Origin: Gilvimarinus gilvus
GTDB lineage: Bacteria > Pseudomonadota > Gammaproteobacteria > Pseudomonadales > Cellvibrionaceae
Assembly (NCBI RefSeq): GCF_030518155.1
Contig: NZ_JAULRU010000418.1
Location: forward strand, 248,001-312,000
Reading direction: 5' to 3'
DNA length: 64,000 nt
Positions within the stretch are counted from its first letter, which is position 1; each line of letters starts with the position of its first letter. This document shows, piece after piece, positions 9,113 to 17,984 of this stretch. Both the position numbers and the translations under genes were made by a program. The notes under the pieces are model-generated. The model was given only the letters and a program-made list of their open reading frames with translations, was not told where the DNA came from and made no database searches.

Positions 9113-9967
9113 ATGACAAGTAACCGGCAGTTACGCCAAGTCATTCCCGCAGTTGCTACCAGCGACGGCGCCGGCGTTAAGATAAAACGTAGCCTTGGCC
9201 AATCTGCAGGCGCGAGGCTCGATCCAATTTTAATGCTGGATGAATTTAATTCAGAAGAAGCATCAGATTATATAGCGGGCTTTCCATCGCATCCTCACCG
9301 TGGATTCGAAACGGTGACCTATATGCTGGACGGTCACATGCTGCACGAAGACCATATGGGCAACCGAGGCGATTTGCGCTCCGGCGATGTACAGTGGATG
9401 ACAGCAGGGCGCGGTATCATCCACTCTGAGATGCCACAACAACTCGAAGGGAGAATGCGAGGCTTTCAGCTCTGGATCAATTTACCAGCAGCAGAAAAAT
9501 TAAAACCTGCCGCCTATCGCGATATTGCCGCGCAGGATATCCCAGGTGTGGCATTAAGCAGCGGGGGGTACATCAAAGTAATCGCCGGCAGTGTGGAGCG
9601 TGCCGGTATAAAAACTATGAGCGCCATTAACGGAGTTTCCACCGAGCCCTTGTACTGGGATATATCGCTACCGGCGGGCAAACAGGAACGCTTCCATGTG
9701 CCACTGGGGCACCAACTTTTTGTGTACCCGTATCAAGGCAGCATTTGGGTAGGGGATGAACCACGCCGGTTAGAGAACTCGCAAGCCGGCGTACTCAGTG
9801 ATGGAGAATTACTCGACATAAAAGCAGAGTCAGAAGCGAGGCTGCTGGTTATTGGTGGCAAACCGATTGGCGAGCCTATTGCGCAATATGGTCCATTTGT
9901 TATGAACACTGCAGATGAGATCGAGCAGGCTATTAATGACTATCGTAGTGGTCAGCTTACCGCCTAA
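9113..9967 (+). CDS. Pirin family protein
   Basis: Bicupin of the pirin family, 284 residues. The N-terminal cupin holds the metal-ligand pattern HPHRGFETVTYMLDGHMLHEDHMG (around residues 61-84), where histidines and a glutamate bind Fe(II) or similar, followed by the GDVQWMTAGRGIIHSE segment typical of pirins. Some family members are quercetin 2,3-dioxygenases and others bind regulators, so the exact activity is open. GGAG lies 7 bases before the ATG. It is probably in one operon with azoR under the divergent LysR regulator, as pirins often travel with quinone or aromatic stress genes. Confidence 0.9.
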   Translation: MTSNRQLRQVIPAVATSDGAGVKIKRSLGQSAGARLDPILMLDEFNSEEASDYIAGFPSHPHRGFETVTYMLDGHMLHEDHMGNRGDLRSGDVQWMTAGRGIIHSEMPQQLEGRMRGFQLWINLPAAEKLKPAAYRDIAAQDIPGVALSSGGYIKVIAGSVERAGIKTMSAINGVSTEPLYWDISLPAGKQERFHVPLGHQLFVYPYQGSIWVGDEPRRLENSQAGVLSDGELLDIKAESEARLLVIGGKPIGEPIAQYGPFVMNTADEIEQAINDYRSGQLTA

Positions 9968-10049
9968 AACTTGCGCGGAAATTTTCAAGCAGCGGTGAAA
10001 CAGACGCGGCCATCAACCATGGAGGTGAGGGCCGCATCGGGCTCCAGAC

Positions 10050-10580
10050 CTACTTAGGCGCTTGCATGTATTTACCCATAAACTGGGACACTTTATCCCA
10101 GTTACTTTCAACTAAGGCTACGTCGGCGGGGTTAGCATTCACCGGCCCAGACATTTCCTCCATCATTTGGCGTTGCTCAGCCGGTAAACTTTTCATCATT
10201 TGGTCGCGCATGCGTGCAGCTATTGCCATGCCAATTCGCGAACTTACCCGCATATATTCGCCGGCACTCGGCCATTCATATTCGTTTAGTACAGCGTAGA
10301 TTTGATCGTAGGCGCCCTGCTCTTTAAGCATGTCATCCATGACCTCATCCTGCTTTTCTATACTCAACGCTTTGAACTCTTCCTCTGTGTACTCATCAGC
10401 GATTGTCGAGCCTTGCCCCATTTTCTCGAAAACATCCTGCATCGGCATCAACTGTTCGGTAGTCGCCAACCAGGCGTCAACGTCACCTGCGTTAAGTTCT
10501 CGTTCCGCCATAACAATACTCGACAGCAATGCCAAAACCACAATGGTCATCCCTTTTACCCATAACAGACTGAACTTCAT
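10050..10580 (-). CDS. Secreted protein of unknown function
   Basis: I do not recognise this family. The 176-residue product starts with a cleavable signal peptide (MKFSLLWVKGMTIVVLALLSSIVMA, cleavage probably after A25 before ERELN), so it should be exported to the periplasm. The mature part is rich in Met, Glu and Asp, mostly helical by eye, with MRDQMMKSLPAEQRQMMEEM near residues 125-145. No cysteine is apparent in the mature part. I chose the ATG at 10580 because AGGAG lies 7 bases upstream; the frame also opens at 10598. It lies 31 bp downstream of the four-span membrane protein gene, probably in one transcript. Confidence 0.7.
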   Translation of the reverse strand: MKFSLLWVKGMTIVVLALLSSIVMAERELNAGDVDAWLATTEQLMPMQDVFEKMGQGSTIADEYTEEEFKALSIEKQDEVMDDMLKEQGAYDQIYAVLNEYEWPSAGEYMRVSSRIGMAIAARMRDQMMKSLPAEQRQMMEEMSGPVNANPADVALVESNWDKVSQFMGKYMQAPK

Positions 10581-10611
10581 AACATGACTCCTAATCAAAA
10601 AATGTTCGTAT

Positions 10612-11001
10612 TCAAATTAAGCGCGATATGGCTACGGCGATTAACGCCCAACACCAAAACACGGAAAACACAATCAGTGGCGTTACAATACCAAGTGATA
10701 AACCGGCGAATCCATACCCAGTCATTACCGGATAAATGATCAAAAGCTGCACCAAAGTAGGCACTAACGCAATAATAACCGACCGCATCAACCACCGACC
10801 TGCGGCTAAAGGCAGTAACAGTAGCCACCCCGCTACACCGCCCCAAACCAACTTGGGGTACAAACCCCTGGCGCCAATCGAGGGAGCAAAATCCGCACCT
10901 AGTTCGTAGCTAAATCCATAGCGGGCGAGCACCCAATGCAATACCGCCGCAATGAGGGCAGCAGCACTACCTACACCGTACATCAATAACCATTTTTTCA
11001 T
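10612..11001 (-). CDS. Small integral membrane protein, four predicted spans
   Basis: Unrecognised 129-residue protein that is almost entirely hydrophobic. Four membrane segments are visible: about 4-26, 50-72, 74-97 and 101-125. A short loop with SYELGADFAPSIGARGLYPK separates the first two. There are no catalytic motifs I can name. It is followed by the secreted protein gene and is divergent from the ABC exporter gene, 164 bp away. A joint envelope role for the pair is possible, but nothing in the sequence shows it. Confidence 0.65.
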   Translation of the reverse strand: MKKWLLMYGVGSAAALIAAVLHWVLARYGFSYELGADFAPSIGARGLYPKLVWGGVAGWLLLLPLAAGRWLMRSVIIALVPTLVQLLIIYPVMTGYGFAGLSLGIVTPLIVFSVFWCWALIAVAISRLI

Positions 11002-11165
11002 TGTTTAACACATGCCATTGTTTGAATTTGCTACAATCTTTGCCCACTTCACTAGCTGAGTCGTTTGTTTTGCCTGCCTGCCGTACGGCGCAGCCCGGAA
11101 AACTCAACGCTCGTCGAGCCTATCGCTCGGCTACTATAGACAGGTTAAAAGGTTAACGAAAGCCC

Positions 11166-12995
11166 ATGTTCAGCTTTTTCGAACGACTTCTCAAACCCTT
11201 CCCAAACGAAGGTGTAGAGCAACCCCCTGCCACATTGCTGGCCTTTTGCCTTTACTACGCGAAAGGTGCGAAACGCTATTTGCTGCTGATGGCGTTAATA
11301 TCCGCCACAATCGCAATAGTCGAGGTTACGTTGTTTGGCGCTTTGGGTAGCCTCGTCGACTGGCTTAACGCTACCACGCCTGATCGCTTGTGGCTGGATC
11401 ACGGCACAAAATTAATGGCCATCGGCCTCATGCTATTGGTAGGGCTGCCCGTTATAATTGCCGTTCATTCAATGCTGATACACCAAACTATGTTGGGCAA
11501 CTTTCCAATGGCAATACGCTGGAAGGCTCACCGTTACCTGCTTCAGCAAAGCGTGGGCTTTTTTCAGGACGAATTTTCAGGTCGGCTAGCAACCCGCTTA
11601 ATGCAGACTTCGCTAGCGGTACGCGAAACCGTTATGAAATTGCTTGATGTGGCCGTCTATATTTGCGTGTACTTTGGCAGCATGATTGTGCTGATGGCGA
11701 CGCTGGATGCACGCCTGGCGGTTCCTATGCTCTTTTGGGTAGCGGGCTACGTTGCTATTCTCAGCTATTTTTTACCTAAACTTCGCAGTATATCCTCCAG
11801 ACAAGCAGACGCGCGAGCTGAAATGACGGGCCGGATTGTCGACACTTATACCAATATTCACACAGTAAAGCTCTTCTCTCACGCCGGACGCGAAGAGAAT
11901 TATGCACGCGATGGAATGGATCAATTCCTCAAAACTGTTCACCCGCAAATGCGTCTGGCAACCGCACTCAACATTTCGGTGTGGACACTCAATGCAATAT
12001 TAATATTCTCACTTGCTTCTTTGGGCATCTTGCTGTGGATACAGGGGGCTATCAGTACCGGAGCAATCGCAGCAGCTCTCGCCATGGTGCTTCGCATTAA
12101 CGGTATGTCGCAATGGATTATGTGGGAGATCTCCGCACTCTTTGAGAACATCGGTACCGCCCAAGACGGAGCCAATACCTTATCAAAAACACTTAGTGTT
12201 ACCGATGCAGCAGGAGCAGAACCACTGAGCGTTGCCCGTGGCGAAATTGACTTTCATAAGGTGTCTTTTGACTATGGCAAAGAGAAAAATGTTATAGATA
12301 ACTTCTCATTGCATATTAAACCCGGGGAAAAAATTGGCTTAGTGGGTCGTTCCGGCGCAGGAAAATCCACTTTGGTAAATTTACTGCTGCGCTTCTACGA
12401 TATAGAAAACGGCAAACTTACGATTGACCAACAAAATATTTGTGAGGTCACGCAACAGAGCCTGCGTCAACACATTGGCATGGTCACTCAAGACACCTCC
12501 CTCCTACACCGATCGATACGAGACAACTTGCTGTATGGCAGGCCAAAAGCAACCGAACAGGAAATGCTAGCGGCAGCGCAAAAAGCGCAGGCACACGAGT
12601 TCATCCTGGGCCTGCAAGACAGCGAGGGGCGAACTGGATACGACGCCCATGTTGGTGAGCGCGGGGTTAAACTATCCGGCGGGCAACGCCAGCGTATAGC
12701 CATTGCCCGCGTACTGCTTAAAGATGCCCCAATTTTAATTCTGGATGAAGCCACCTCAGCGCTTGACTCGGAGGTTGAGTCAATAATTCAGAGTAATCTT
12801 TCGCACTTAATGGCCGACAAAACTGTTATTGCGATTGCCCATAGACTTTCTACAATTGCAGCACTTGATCGCCTAATTGTTTTAGAGCAAGGTAAAATAG
12901 CCGAGCAAGGCACACATTCCGAGCTTATAAACAAAGGCGGGATTTATGCACAGTTATGGCAGCATCAATCTGGCGGATTTTTGGGAGAAAGTTAA
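11166..12995 (+). CDS. ABC-type exporter half-transporter (fused membrane and ATPase domains)
   Basis: Type IV ABC exporter of 609 residues, working as a dimer in the inner membrane. Six membrane spans occupy about residues 35-320. The nucleotide-binding domain has Walker A GRSGAGKST (about 394-402), the signature LSGGQRQR (about 503-510), Walker B ILILDEATSALD and the H-loop AIAHRLSTI. The substrate cannot be inferred; the family includes lipid, peptide and multidrug exporters such as MsbA and MdlB. The Shine-Dalgarno is weak. The TAA stop overlaps the TAA of the convergent small membrane protein gene in a shared TTAA. Confidence 0.92.
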   Translation: MFSFFERLLKPFPNEGVEQPPATLLAFCLYYAKGAKRYLLLMALISATIAIVEVTLFGALGSLVDWLNATTPDRLWLDHGTKLMAIGLMLLVGLPVIIAVHSMLIHQTMLGNFPMAIRWKAHRYLLQQSVGFFQDEFSGRLATRLMQTSLAVRETVMKLLDVAVYICVYFGSMIVLMATLDARLAVPMLFWVAGYVAILSYFLPKLRSISSRQADARAEMTGRIVDTYTNIHTVKLFSHAGREENYARDGMDQFLKTVHPQMRLATALNISVWTLNAILIFSLASLGILLWIQGAISTGAIAAALAMVLRINGMSQWIMWEISALFENIGTAQDGANTLSKTLSVTDAAGAEPLSVARGEIDFHKVSFDYGKEKNVIDNFSLHIKPGEKIGLVGRSGAGKSTLVNLLLRFYDIENGKLTIDQQNICEVTQQSLRQHIGMVTQDTSLLHRSIRDNLLYGRPKATEQEMLAAAQKAQAHEFILGLQDSEGRTGYDAHVGERGVKLSGGQRQRIAIARVLLKDAPILILDEATSALDSEVESIIQSNLSHLMADKTVIAIAHRLSTIAALDRLIVLEQGKIAEQGTHSELINKGGIYAQLWQHQSGGFLGES

Positions 12996-13264
12996 TGGCG
13001 ACTATAGTGCTCAATTAGTAGACCGGTCAACCCTACTACAAACCCCAAATTGGCGAAAACGGCGCCAAATGAAAATACATAGTAGCAAAAACTTGGGACC
13101 AAAACCTGCGGCAGAAAGACCCTATAAATTAGCAATGGAATGCTGACGGCAATAAGTAAAATTAGACTAAGCGCTATTAGCTTAATTCCCCAGTGTGCTT
13201 TAGCATAAACAACCCGAGTAATCGGATTGTGCTTCCAGGCCCAATTCAACCATCGATTTATCAT
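12992..13264 (-). CDS. Small membrane protein, two predicted spans
   Basis: Unrecognised protein of about 90 residues from the ATG at 13264. Two hydrophobic helices are seen: IKLIALSLILLIAVSIPLLI and YYVFSFGAVFANLGFVVGLT. The start is uncertain. An in-frame GTG at 13297 directly abuts the rlmKL stop codon, while a good GGAGGTGAGG stretch lies about 20 bases before the ATG, which is rather far. It follows rlmKL on the same strand and is probably read through from it. It converges with the ABC exporter gene and shares its stop region. Confidence 0.6.
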   Translation of the reverse strand: MINRWLNWAWKHNPITRVVYAKAHWGIKLIALSLILLIAVSIPLLIYRVFLPQVLVPSFCYYVFSFGAVFANLGFVVGLTGLLIEHYSRH

Positions 13265-13297
13265 ATTAAACGATCTACTTGCCTCACCTCCGACCAC

Positions 13298-15526
13298 CTA
13301 AAGGCAGTGTCGTATTTCCCAACAGTGATGAATCTTCCTATTGCGAGAAAAGTCTTCGTCAATCGTGCTTTTGGTAATATTCTCAACCGAAAAGCTGGCA
13401 AACAAACTTTGATCGATTTCGAAGCCGCGCAGGTTATTTGAAAAGTACAATACGCCGTCGTTCGTCAATAACGCCATAGCCTGCTGAATCAACTTAACGT
13501 GATCGCGCTGTACATCGAGTACATCAAGCATACGTTTGGAGTTCGAAAAGGTGGGTGGATCTAGCATTATAATATCGTACTCACCTTTAGCCGTTTCTAG
13601 CCACTTCACACAATCTGCTTGTTCCAAACGGTTTTTAGATTCAGACAAGCCATTAAGGGCCAGGTTGCTTCGGGCCCAGTTGAGATAAGTTTGCGACATA
13701 TCAACGCTGGTAGTGAATTTGGCACCTGCAACAGCGGCCTGTACACTGGCCGTCGCGGTATAGCAAAAGAGGTTCAAAAACCGCTTACCTCGTACCTGCT
13801 CCGCAATTTTTAGGCGTAACGGCCTGTGATCGAGAAAAATGCCGGTATCCAGATAAGGCCAGGGATTGACAAGCAGCTTCGCCTGCCCTTCGGTCAGCAC
13901 GATTGACTCGCCAGTTTCCCTGTCGGTTTGCTTTTCGTACTGGTCACTGCCTTTGTTACGCCGCCGCTGCTTGTAACACACCTGTGAAACTGGAACATCC
14001 AAAGCCACCGGCACCGCCGCCTGGACCTCCTGGAATCGCTGAGCAGCCCTGTCTTCATCCACCGACTTCGGTGCCTGGTATTCTTGCACATGAACAAGCC
14101 GCAACGGTTTTCCGGTACTTTGACTGACACCTTCGTAGATATCTATGGCACAGGCATACTCTGGCATGTCAGCATCGTAAAGCCGGTAACCGGACGCTTT
14201 AGTTCGCTGTAAAAAACGCTTTAATGCTTTCTGGTTTTTCTTAATTCGATTGACCAACATTTGCGCACCATTACTTAATGGTTGTACGTCAGCGCCGCCC
14301 TCTGATTCAGTCTTTACGGCTGACTCAATAGAATCTGAATTAGACGTTTCTCTAAAAAATTGCTCGCTGGCAATATCAAACAAAAGTAGTTCACTGGCAA
14401 TGGAGCCATTAAAAAACTTGTACTTTCGAGAGGAGCGCATACCCAGCTTTTTACCGAGCTCTGGATTGCCGGTAAATATCCCAGCGCGCCATCCGTTAAA
14501 TTCAACTCGCAGACGCTCACCTAGGTGTGCATAGAGTATTTTCATGGACTCAACCTCACCCAAACGCTCGCCGTAAGGTGGATTTGTCACAACAAGTCCG
14601 GAGCTCAACTCTTTATGCGTTGGGCGCTTGAGTTCACGCAATTCTTTTCGGCTGACACGCAACCAATCGTCCAGCCCTGCTCTAATAATATTTTGTTCTG
14701 CGGCACGAATCACCTGAAGGTTCGCGTCATAGCCGCGAATTTCCGGCAAATCCGCTCGCGCCAAACCGGACAGGCGACGTGAGCGAGCATCTTCGAGAAG
14801 CATCTGCCATGCTTCGGCATCGTGCCCAAGCCAATTTTCAAATGAATAGCGAGAGCGAGTAAGACCGGGCGCAATATCGGCGGCGATCATCGCCGCCTCA
14901 ATCAAAAACGTACCCGAGCCACACATAGGATCAATGAGTGCCACCTCCGCTTCGTCCTGACACCATCCGGTTCGCAATAAAATGGCGGCGGCAAGATTTT
15001 CTTTCAGAGGCGCCTGACCTTGTTGCTGACGATAGCCGCGGCGGTGCAGGCTTTCTCCACACAAGTCCAGACTGACCACAAGCTTGCCTTTGCTCAGACG
15101 AGCATTGACACGTATATCAGGCTGTACTTTATCAACCGATGGGCGAGAACCACTGTGTTGGCGCAATTTATCGACAATTGCATCTTTAATTTTTACAGCG
15201 CCAAACTGGGTATTGCGTATTGTTCTACTCTGACCGCTAAAATCAACCAACAAAGTGCCGTCAGACTTTAAGTGATCTTCCCAGGGCAGAGTAAATACCA
15301 ACTCGTAAAGGTCTTCTGCGCTATCAATCGTGCCCGATGCAAGAGGAAGCAATACTTTGTTCGCAAGGCGGCTCCACAAGCAGACACGGTAAGCATCGCT
15401 CAACTCACCATCAAAATACACACCCGCTACCGTCTCGCGGCAATCTACTGCACCCAAGGACTCTATTTCAGTTTTTAGAAGCCCTTCCAGCCCTTTGGGA
15501 CAGGTGGCAAAAAATTGCTTTGTCAT
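13298..15526 (-). CDS. rlmL: Bifunctional 23S rRNA m2G2445 / m7G2069 methyltransferase RlmKL
   Basis: Two SAM-dependent methyltransferases in one 742-residue chain, modifying G2445 (N2) and G2069 (N7) of 23S rRNA during assembly of the large subunit. An N-terminal THUMP domain (about 45-155) precedes the RlmL half, with DPMCGSGTFLIEAAM (about 200) and catalytic NPPYGERLGE (about 315). The RlmK half in the last 200 residues has FLNLFCYTATASVQAAVAGA and LDPPTFSNSKRM. The length matches full bifunctional RlmKL. rmf lies divergently upstream, as in other gammaproteobacteria where ribosome genes cluster here. Confidence 0.96.
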   Translation of the reverse strand: MTKQFFATCPKGLEGLLKTEIESLGAVDCRETVAGVYFDGELSDAYRVCLWSRLANKVLLPLASGTIDSAEDLYELVFTLPWEDHLKSDGTLLVDFSGQSRTIRNTQFGAVKIKDAIVDKLRQHSGSRPSVDKVQPDIRVNARLSKGKLVVSLDLCGESLHRRGYRQQQGQAPLKENLAAAILLRTGWCQDEAEVALIDPMCGSGTFLIEAAMIAADIAPGLTRSRYSFENWLGHDAEAWQMLLEDARSRRLSGLARADLPEIRGYDANLQVIRAAEQNIIRAGLDDWLRVSRKELRELKRPTHKELSSGLVVTNPPYGERLGEVESMKILYAHLGERLRVEFNGWRAGIFTGNPELGKKLGMRSSRKYKFFNGSIASELLLFDIASEQFFRETSNSDSIESAVKTESEGGADVQPLSNGAQMLVNRIKKNQKALKRFLQRTKASGYRLYDADMPEYACAIDIYEGVSQSTGKPLRLVHVQEYQAPKSVDEDRAAQRFQEVQAAVPVALDVPVSQVCYKQRRRNKGSDQYEKQTDRETGESIVLTEGQAKLLVNPWPYLDTGIFLDHRPLRLKIAEQVRGKRFLNLFCYTATASVQAAVAGAKFTTSVDMSQTYLNWARSNLALNGLSESKNRLEQADCVKWLETAKGEYDIIMLDPPTFSNSKRMLDVLDVQRDHVKLIQQAMALLTNDGVLYFSNNLRGFEIDQSLFASFSVENITKSTIDEDFSRNRKIHHCWEIRHCL

Positions 15527-15967
15527 ATCTACACAACCCGAGCAAACTCAATAAATACTTAAATATCAGTATATTAGAGCAAAACTACTCAATTATTGAT
15601 CAATTTTAAGAGCCTGCTGATCTATTAGGCAGTCTCGCTATAAGAATAAATTCGTTCACAGAGCCACTACAATTTGGTGTACTGAATGTCCCCGCTAAAC
15701 AAATTGTACAGTGCGCCGGAAAAAATTACTCGGCCTTCTGCGGGGTTATCAAAAGTAAGTCAGTGGCCCATTGGCCAGCTACGGGATACCTACATCTAGG
15801 TAAACTGCGGCTTTGTTCGCTCTGAATTTGGCACAAGCTGACCATCGCAAACAAACCAATGGAGGCAAAGCTTTACGCAATCTCGGTGAAAAGTGGTGCT
15901 GGTAAGTCACCTACAAATCGGTTGGCTTACCGCACAAGTTAACGTCAATATAGAGGTATTGCTAAGC
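15527..15967. other. Intergenic region between rlmKL and rmf
   Basis: This 441-bp divergent gap shows no convincing gene. It should carry the rlmKL and rmf promoters. On the minus strand a TATACT hexamer (15569-15574 as AGTATA on plus) could be an rlmKL -10, but no good -35 is seen. A 10-bp palindrome ATTGATCAAT occurs near 15596. Upstream of rmf, GGTAAG (15901-15906) pairs with CTTACC (15926-15931), a possible leader hairpin ending 36 bases before the rmf start. Confidence 0.5.
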
Positions 15968-16189
15968 ATGAAACGCCAAAAACGTGATCAATCTGAAAGA
16001 GCTTATGGTAAAGGGTACCAAGCCGGTATCGACGGACGTTCGAGAAGTTTATGTCCCCACGAAACTGGTAAAGTCCGGGAACAGTGGCTTAGCGGCTGGC
16101 GCGAAGCGCGAACCGACCACTGGGACGGCTTCAATCGAATGGCACAGGTGCAAAAGCTCAGCAACCTTTCCTACGGAGGTATGCATTAA
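15968..16189 (+). CDS. rmf: Ribosome modulation factor
   Basis: Small basic protein of 73 residues that drives 70S ribosomes into inactive 100S dimers in stationary phase or starvation. It begins MKRQKRDQSERAYGKGYQAG, nearly the same as E. coli RMF, and keeps GRSRSLCP and QWLSGWREAR. It is longer at the C terminus (DHWDGFNRMAQVQKL...) than the 55-residue E. coli protein, as I recall for Pseudomonas RMF. The ATG at 15968 is chosen by this alignment; GAGGT lies about 10 bases upstream. The open frame reaches 15893 without similarity. A strong terminator follows at 16320. Confidence 0.93.
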   Translation: MKRQKRDQSERAYGKGYQAGIDGRSRSLCPHETGKVREQWLSGWREARTDHWDGFNRMAQVQKLSNLSYGGMH

Positions 16190-16202
16190 ACAAACAGTGG
16201 GC

Positions 16203-16228
16203 AAACACCGCCTTTACATTTAGGTGTT
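16203..16228 (+). other. Hairpin after the rmf stop codon
   Basis: AAACACC (16203-16209) pairs with GGTGTTT (16222-16228) around a 13-base loop, beginning 14 bases after the rmf stop. It has no U-tract, so it is more likely a stability or processing element in the rmf 3' UTR than a terminator. The role is inferred from position only. Confidence 0.35.
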
Positions 16229-16319
16229 TCTCATTGCAAGTGTTTAATAGTTAACAGTTATATTTTTACGAGTATCGTATTAGTTTTTACCACACCATGA
16301 CCTGCCACCCGCAGGCCCG

Positions 16320-16341
16320 GCCCGCTAACAGCGGGCTTTTT
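16320..16341 (+). terminator. Intrinsic terminator downstream of rmf
   Basis: GCCCGCT (16320-16326) and AGCGGGC (16330-16336) form a 7-bp GC-rich stem with a three-base loop, followed directly by TTTTT (16337-16341). It is 130 bases after the rmf stop and ends the rmf transcript before the dispersed element begins. Confidence 0.85.
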
Positions 16342-16351
16342 ACTAACTGGC

Positions 16352-16605
16352 CTAGCAGGCTGTTGACAAACCCCAAGCGTACTCAGGCTTTCAGGCTGGT
16401 TCGTAATCTAGGTGGCCTTTTGACCGTGTGTGTCCACTCATCGAAAAAGGGCAACGACGAGTGGGGCCAGCCTGAAAGCCCCGGAGGGCGTGGCCTGAAG
16501 CGCACATCTACTGCGCCTTGCCTCTAGCAAAGGGAACCACCCTGTCCGTCGAGACAAGGCACAACATCTGCACACTTCAGGCTACGCTGAGCATGCATGG
16601 GGGTT
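16352..16605 (-). repeat. Dispersed structured element, copy 1 (MITE-like, right end lost)
   Basis: About 254 bp are closely similar (roughly 15-20 mismatches by eye over about 225 bp) to 31528-31797, in the same orientation. The left end reads CTAGCAGGCTGTTGACAAAC, matching the terminal repeat of copy 2. The right terminal repeat is not recognisable, the similarity fading at about 16605, only 15 bp before the pyrD stop. Internal stems are GGCTTTCAGGCTGG (16386-16399) with a perfect complement at 16467-16480, GCCTGAAG (16493-16500) with CTTCAGGC (16575-16582), and GCCTTG (16515-16520) with CAAGGC (16555-16560) nested inside. Short open frames across it look accidental. The strand given is the one on which both copies keep pairing. 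Confidence 0.8.
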
Positions 16606-16619
16606 AGTATCTCAGCTCG

Positions 16620-17639
16620 TCATCCCAACTCTGCTAACACATCGGCACATTCTTTAACCAGACTTGGGCCGCGATAGATAAACCCCGAATAGACTTGTAT
16701 CAGACTGGCGCCGGCATCGATTTTTTCCATAGCGGCGGCACCGCTATCAATTCCACCCACGCCGATAATAGGAAGCCGGCCCTGTAAAACCTCGGCAAGT
16801 TGCTTAATTACCTGGGTGCTTTTATCCCGCACTGGAGATCCACTCAAGCCTCCAGCTTCTTCGTGCTGCGCATCGGCCTCAACGCCTTCTCGTCCGATGG
16901 TTGTATTGGTTGCGATAACACCATCCAAACCTATAGCAACCAGTGTTTCAGCTACCTCCTTGATGGCATTTTCATCCATGTCGGGAGCAATTTTCACCAC
17001 AACCGGCACGTATTTACCATGCATCTCAGCGAGGTCTTTCTGTTGTTTTTTTATACCGCTTAACAGAGCGGTTAAACTTTCGCCAAATTGTAGGTTACGC
17101 AACCCAGGAGTGTTGGGCGAAGACACATTGACGGTAATGTAATCGGCGTACAAGTACACCTTTTGCATACAGATACGGTAATCTTCCAGGGCGTTCTCGA
17201 CCGGCGTTTTAGCATTTTTACCAATATTAATCCCCAAAATACCGTTGTAGGTGCGTTTTTTAACCTGTTCGACAAGATGCTCCACGCCTTTATTATTAAA
17301 TCCCATGCGGTTAATGATGGCATTATGCCCCTCCAAGCGAAAAAGGCGCGGCTTTGGATTACCCGGCTGTGCGACCGGTGTGATTGTGCCTATTTCTACG
17401 AACCCAAACCCCAGCGAGCCCAGCGCGTTAAAATAGTCACCGTTCTTATCGAGACCAGCCGCCAACCCCACCGGGTTGGGAAACTTCAAACCCATTACCT
17501 CCACCGGATTATCTTGTACCGACTTAGCCAATAAGCCGGTCACTTTCAATCTGTGCGCGGCCCCCAGACATTCAAGACTGATCTCATGAGAGGATTCAGG
17601 GTTTAGGGCAAACAGTACTTTTCTTATGGCTGAATACAT
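16620..17639 (-). CDS. pyrD: Dihydroorotate dehydrogenase (quinone), class 2
   Basis: Fourth step of de novo pyrimidine synthesis: oxidises dihydroorotate to orotate with FMN and passes electrons to membrane quinone. Class 2 is shown by the N-terminal amphipathic region (MYSAIRKVLFALNPESSHE) that binds the membrane, the GLAAGLDKNGD and EIGTITPVAQPGNPKPR segments, the catalytic-serine region NVSSPNTPGLRNLQ, and the C-terminal phosphate-binding GVGGIDSG and IQVYSGFIYRGP. The ATG at 17639 fits the E. coli N terminus; an in-frame TTG five codons upstream lacks a ribosome site. The product is 339 residues. The dispersed element lies just beyond the stop. Confidence 0.96.
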   Translation of the reverse strand: MYSAIRKVLFALNPESSHEISLECLGAAHRLKVTGLLAKSVQDNPVEVMGLKFPNPVGLAAGLDKNGDYFNALGSLGFGFVEIGTITPVAQPGNPKPRLFRLEGHNAIINRMGFNNKGVEHLVEQVKKRTYNGILGINIGKNAKTPVENALEDYRICMQKVYLYADYITVNVSSPNTPGLRNLQFGESLTALLSGIKKQQKDLAEMHGKYVPVVVKIAPDMDENAIKEVAETLVAIGLDGVIATNTTIGREGVEADAQHEEAGGLSGSPVRDKSTQVIKQLAEVLQGRLPIIGVGGIDSGAAAMEKIDAGASLIQVYSGFIYRGPSLVKECADVLAELG

Positions 17640-17696
17640 AAATTGGCTCAACAATGGGAGATAAATAATCAGCCGTAAAGGATACTGAAAATAGCG

Positions 17697-17921
17697 TTAA
17701 AGGTCGATCCGATCAATACGGCAAAAGCGATTCTCGTCGTCGAATAGGATGCGAAAACGTCCCTTTATACCTGTGCGACTCACATAGGGTCTCAGTATGC
17801 TGGCGGGAAAGCGAACTCTACGGCCATCTATGGTCTGCGCTATCACGTTAGCAGCACTACCCTGATACCAAAGCTCAAATTTGTCCGCTGCAATGGTTAA
17901 ATCGACAATAACCGCTTTCAA
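17697..17921 (-). CDS. DUF2835 family protein
   Basis: A 74-residue protein that matches my memory of the small gammaproteobacterial family DUF2835, including the typical segment YQGSAANVIAQTIDGRRVRFPASILRPYV split here over residues 19-47 and the following RFRILFDDENRFCRIDRI. Its function is unknown. No signal peptide or membrane span is seen, so it is presumably cytoplasmic. It lies 57 bp upstream of the pyrD start on the same strand and may share its transcript. Confidence 0.75.
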   Translation of the reverse strand: MKAVIVDLTIAADKFELWYQGSAANVIAQTIDGRRVRFPASILRPYVSRTGIKGRFRILFDDENRFCRIDRIDL

Positions 17922-17984
17922 CGTAATTACCTTGATGTAACGAATCTAAAGGCAATATATCAAAAATACTTTGCCAACAGGCTG

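Noticed and set aside
16297-16527. Open frame of 76 codons across the rmf terminator and the dispersed element
   Set aside because: It begins before a strong terminator stem, runs through the structured repeat and is not preserved as a frame in copy 2. It shows no domain and is best seen as accidental.
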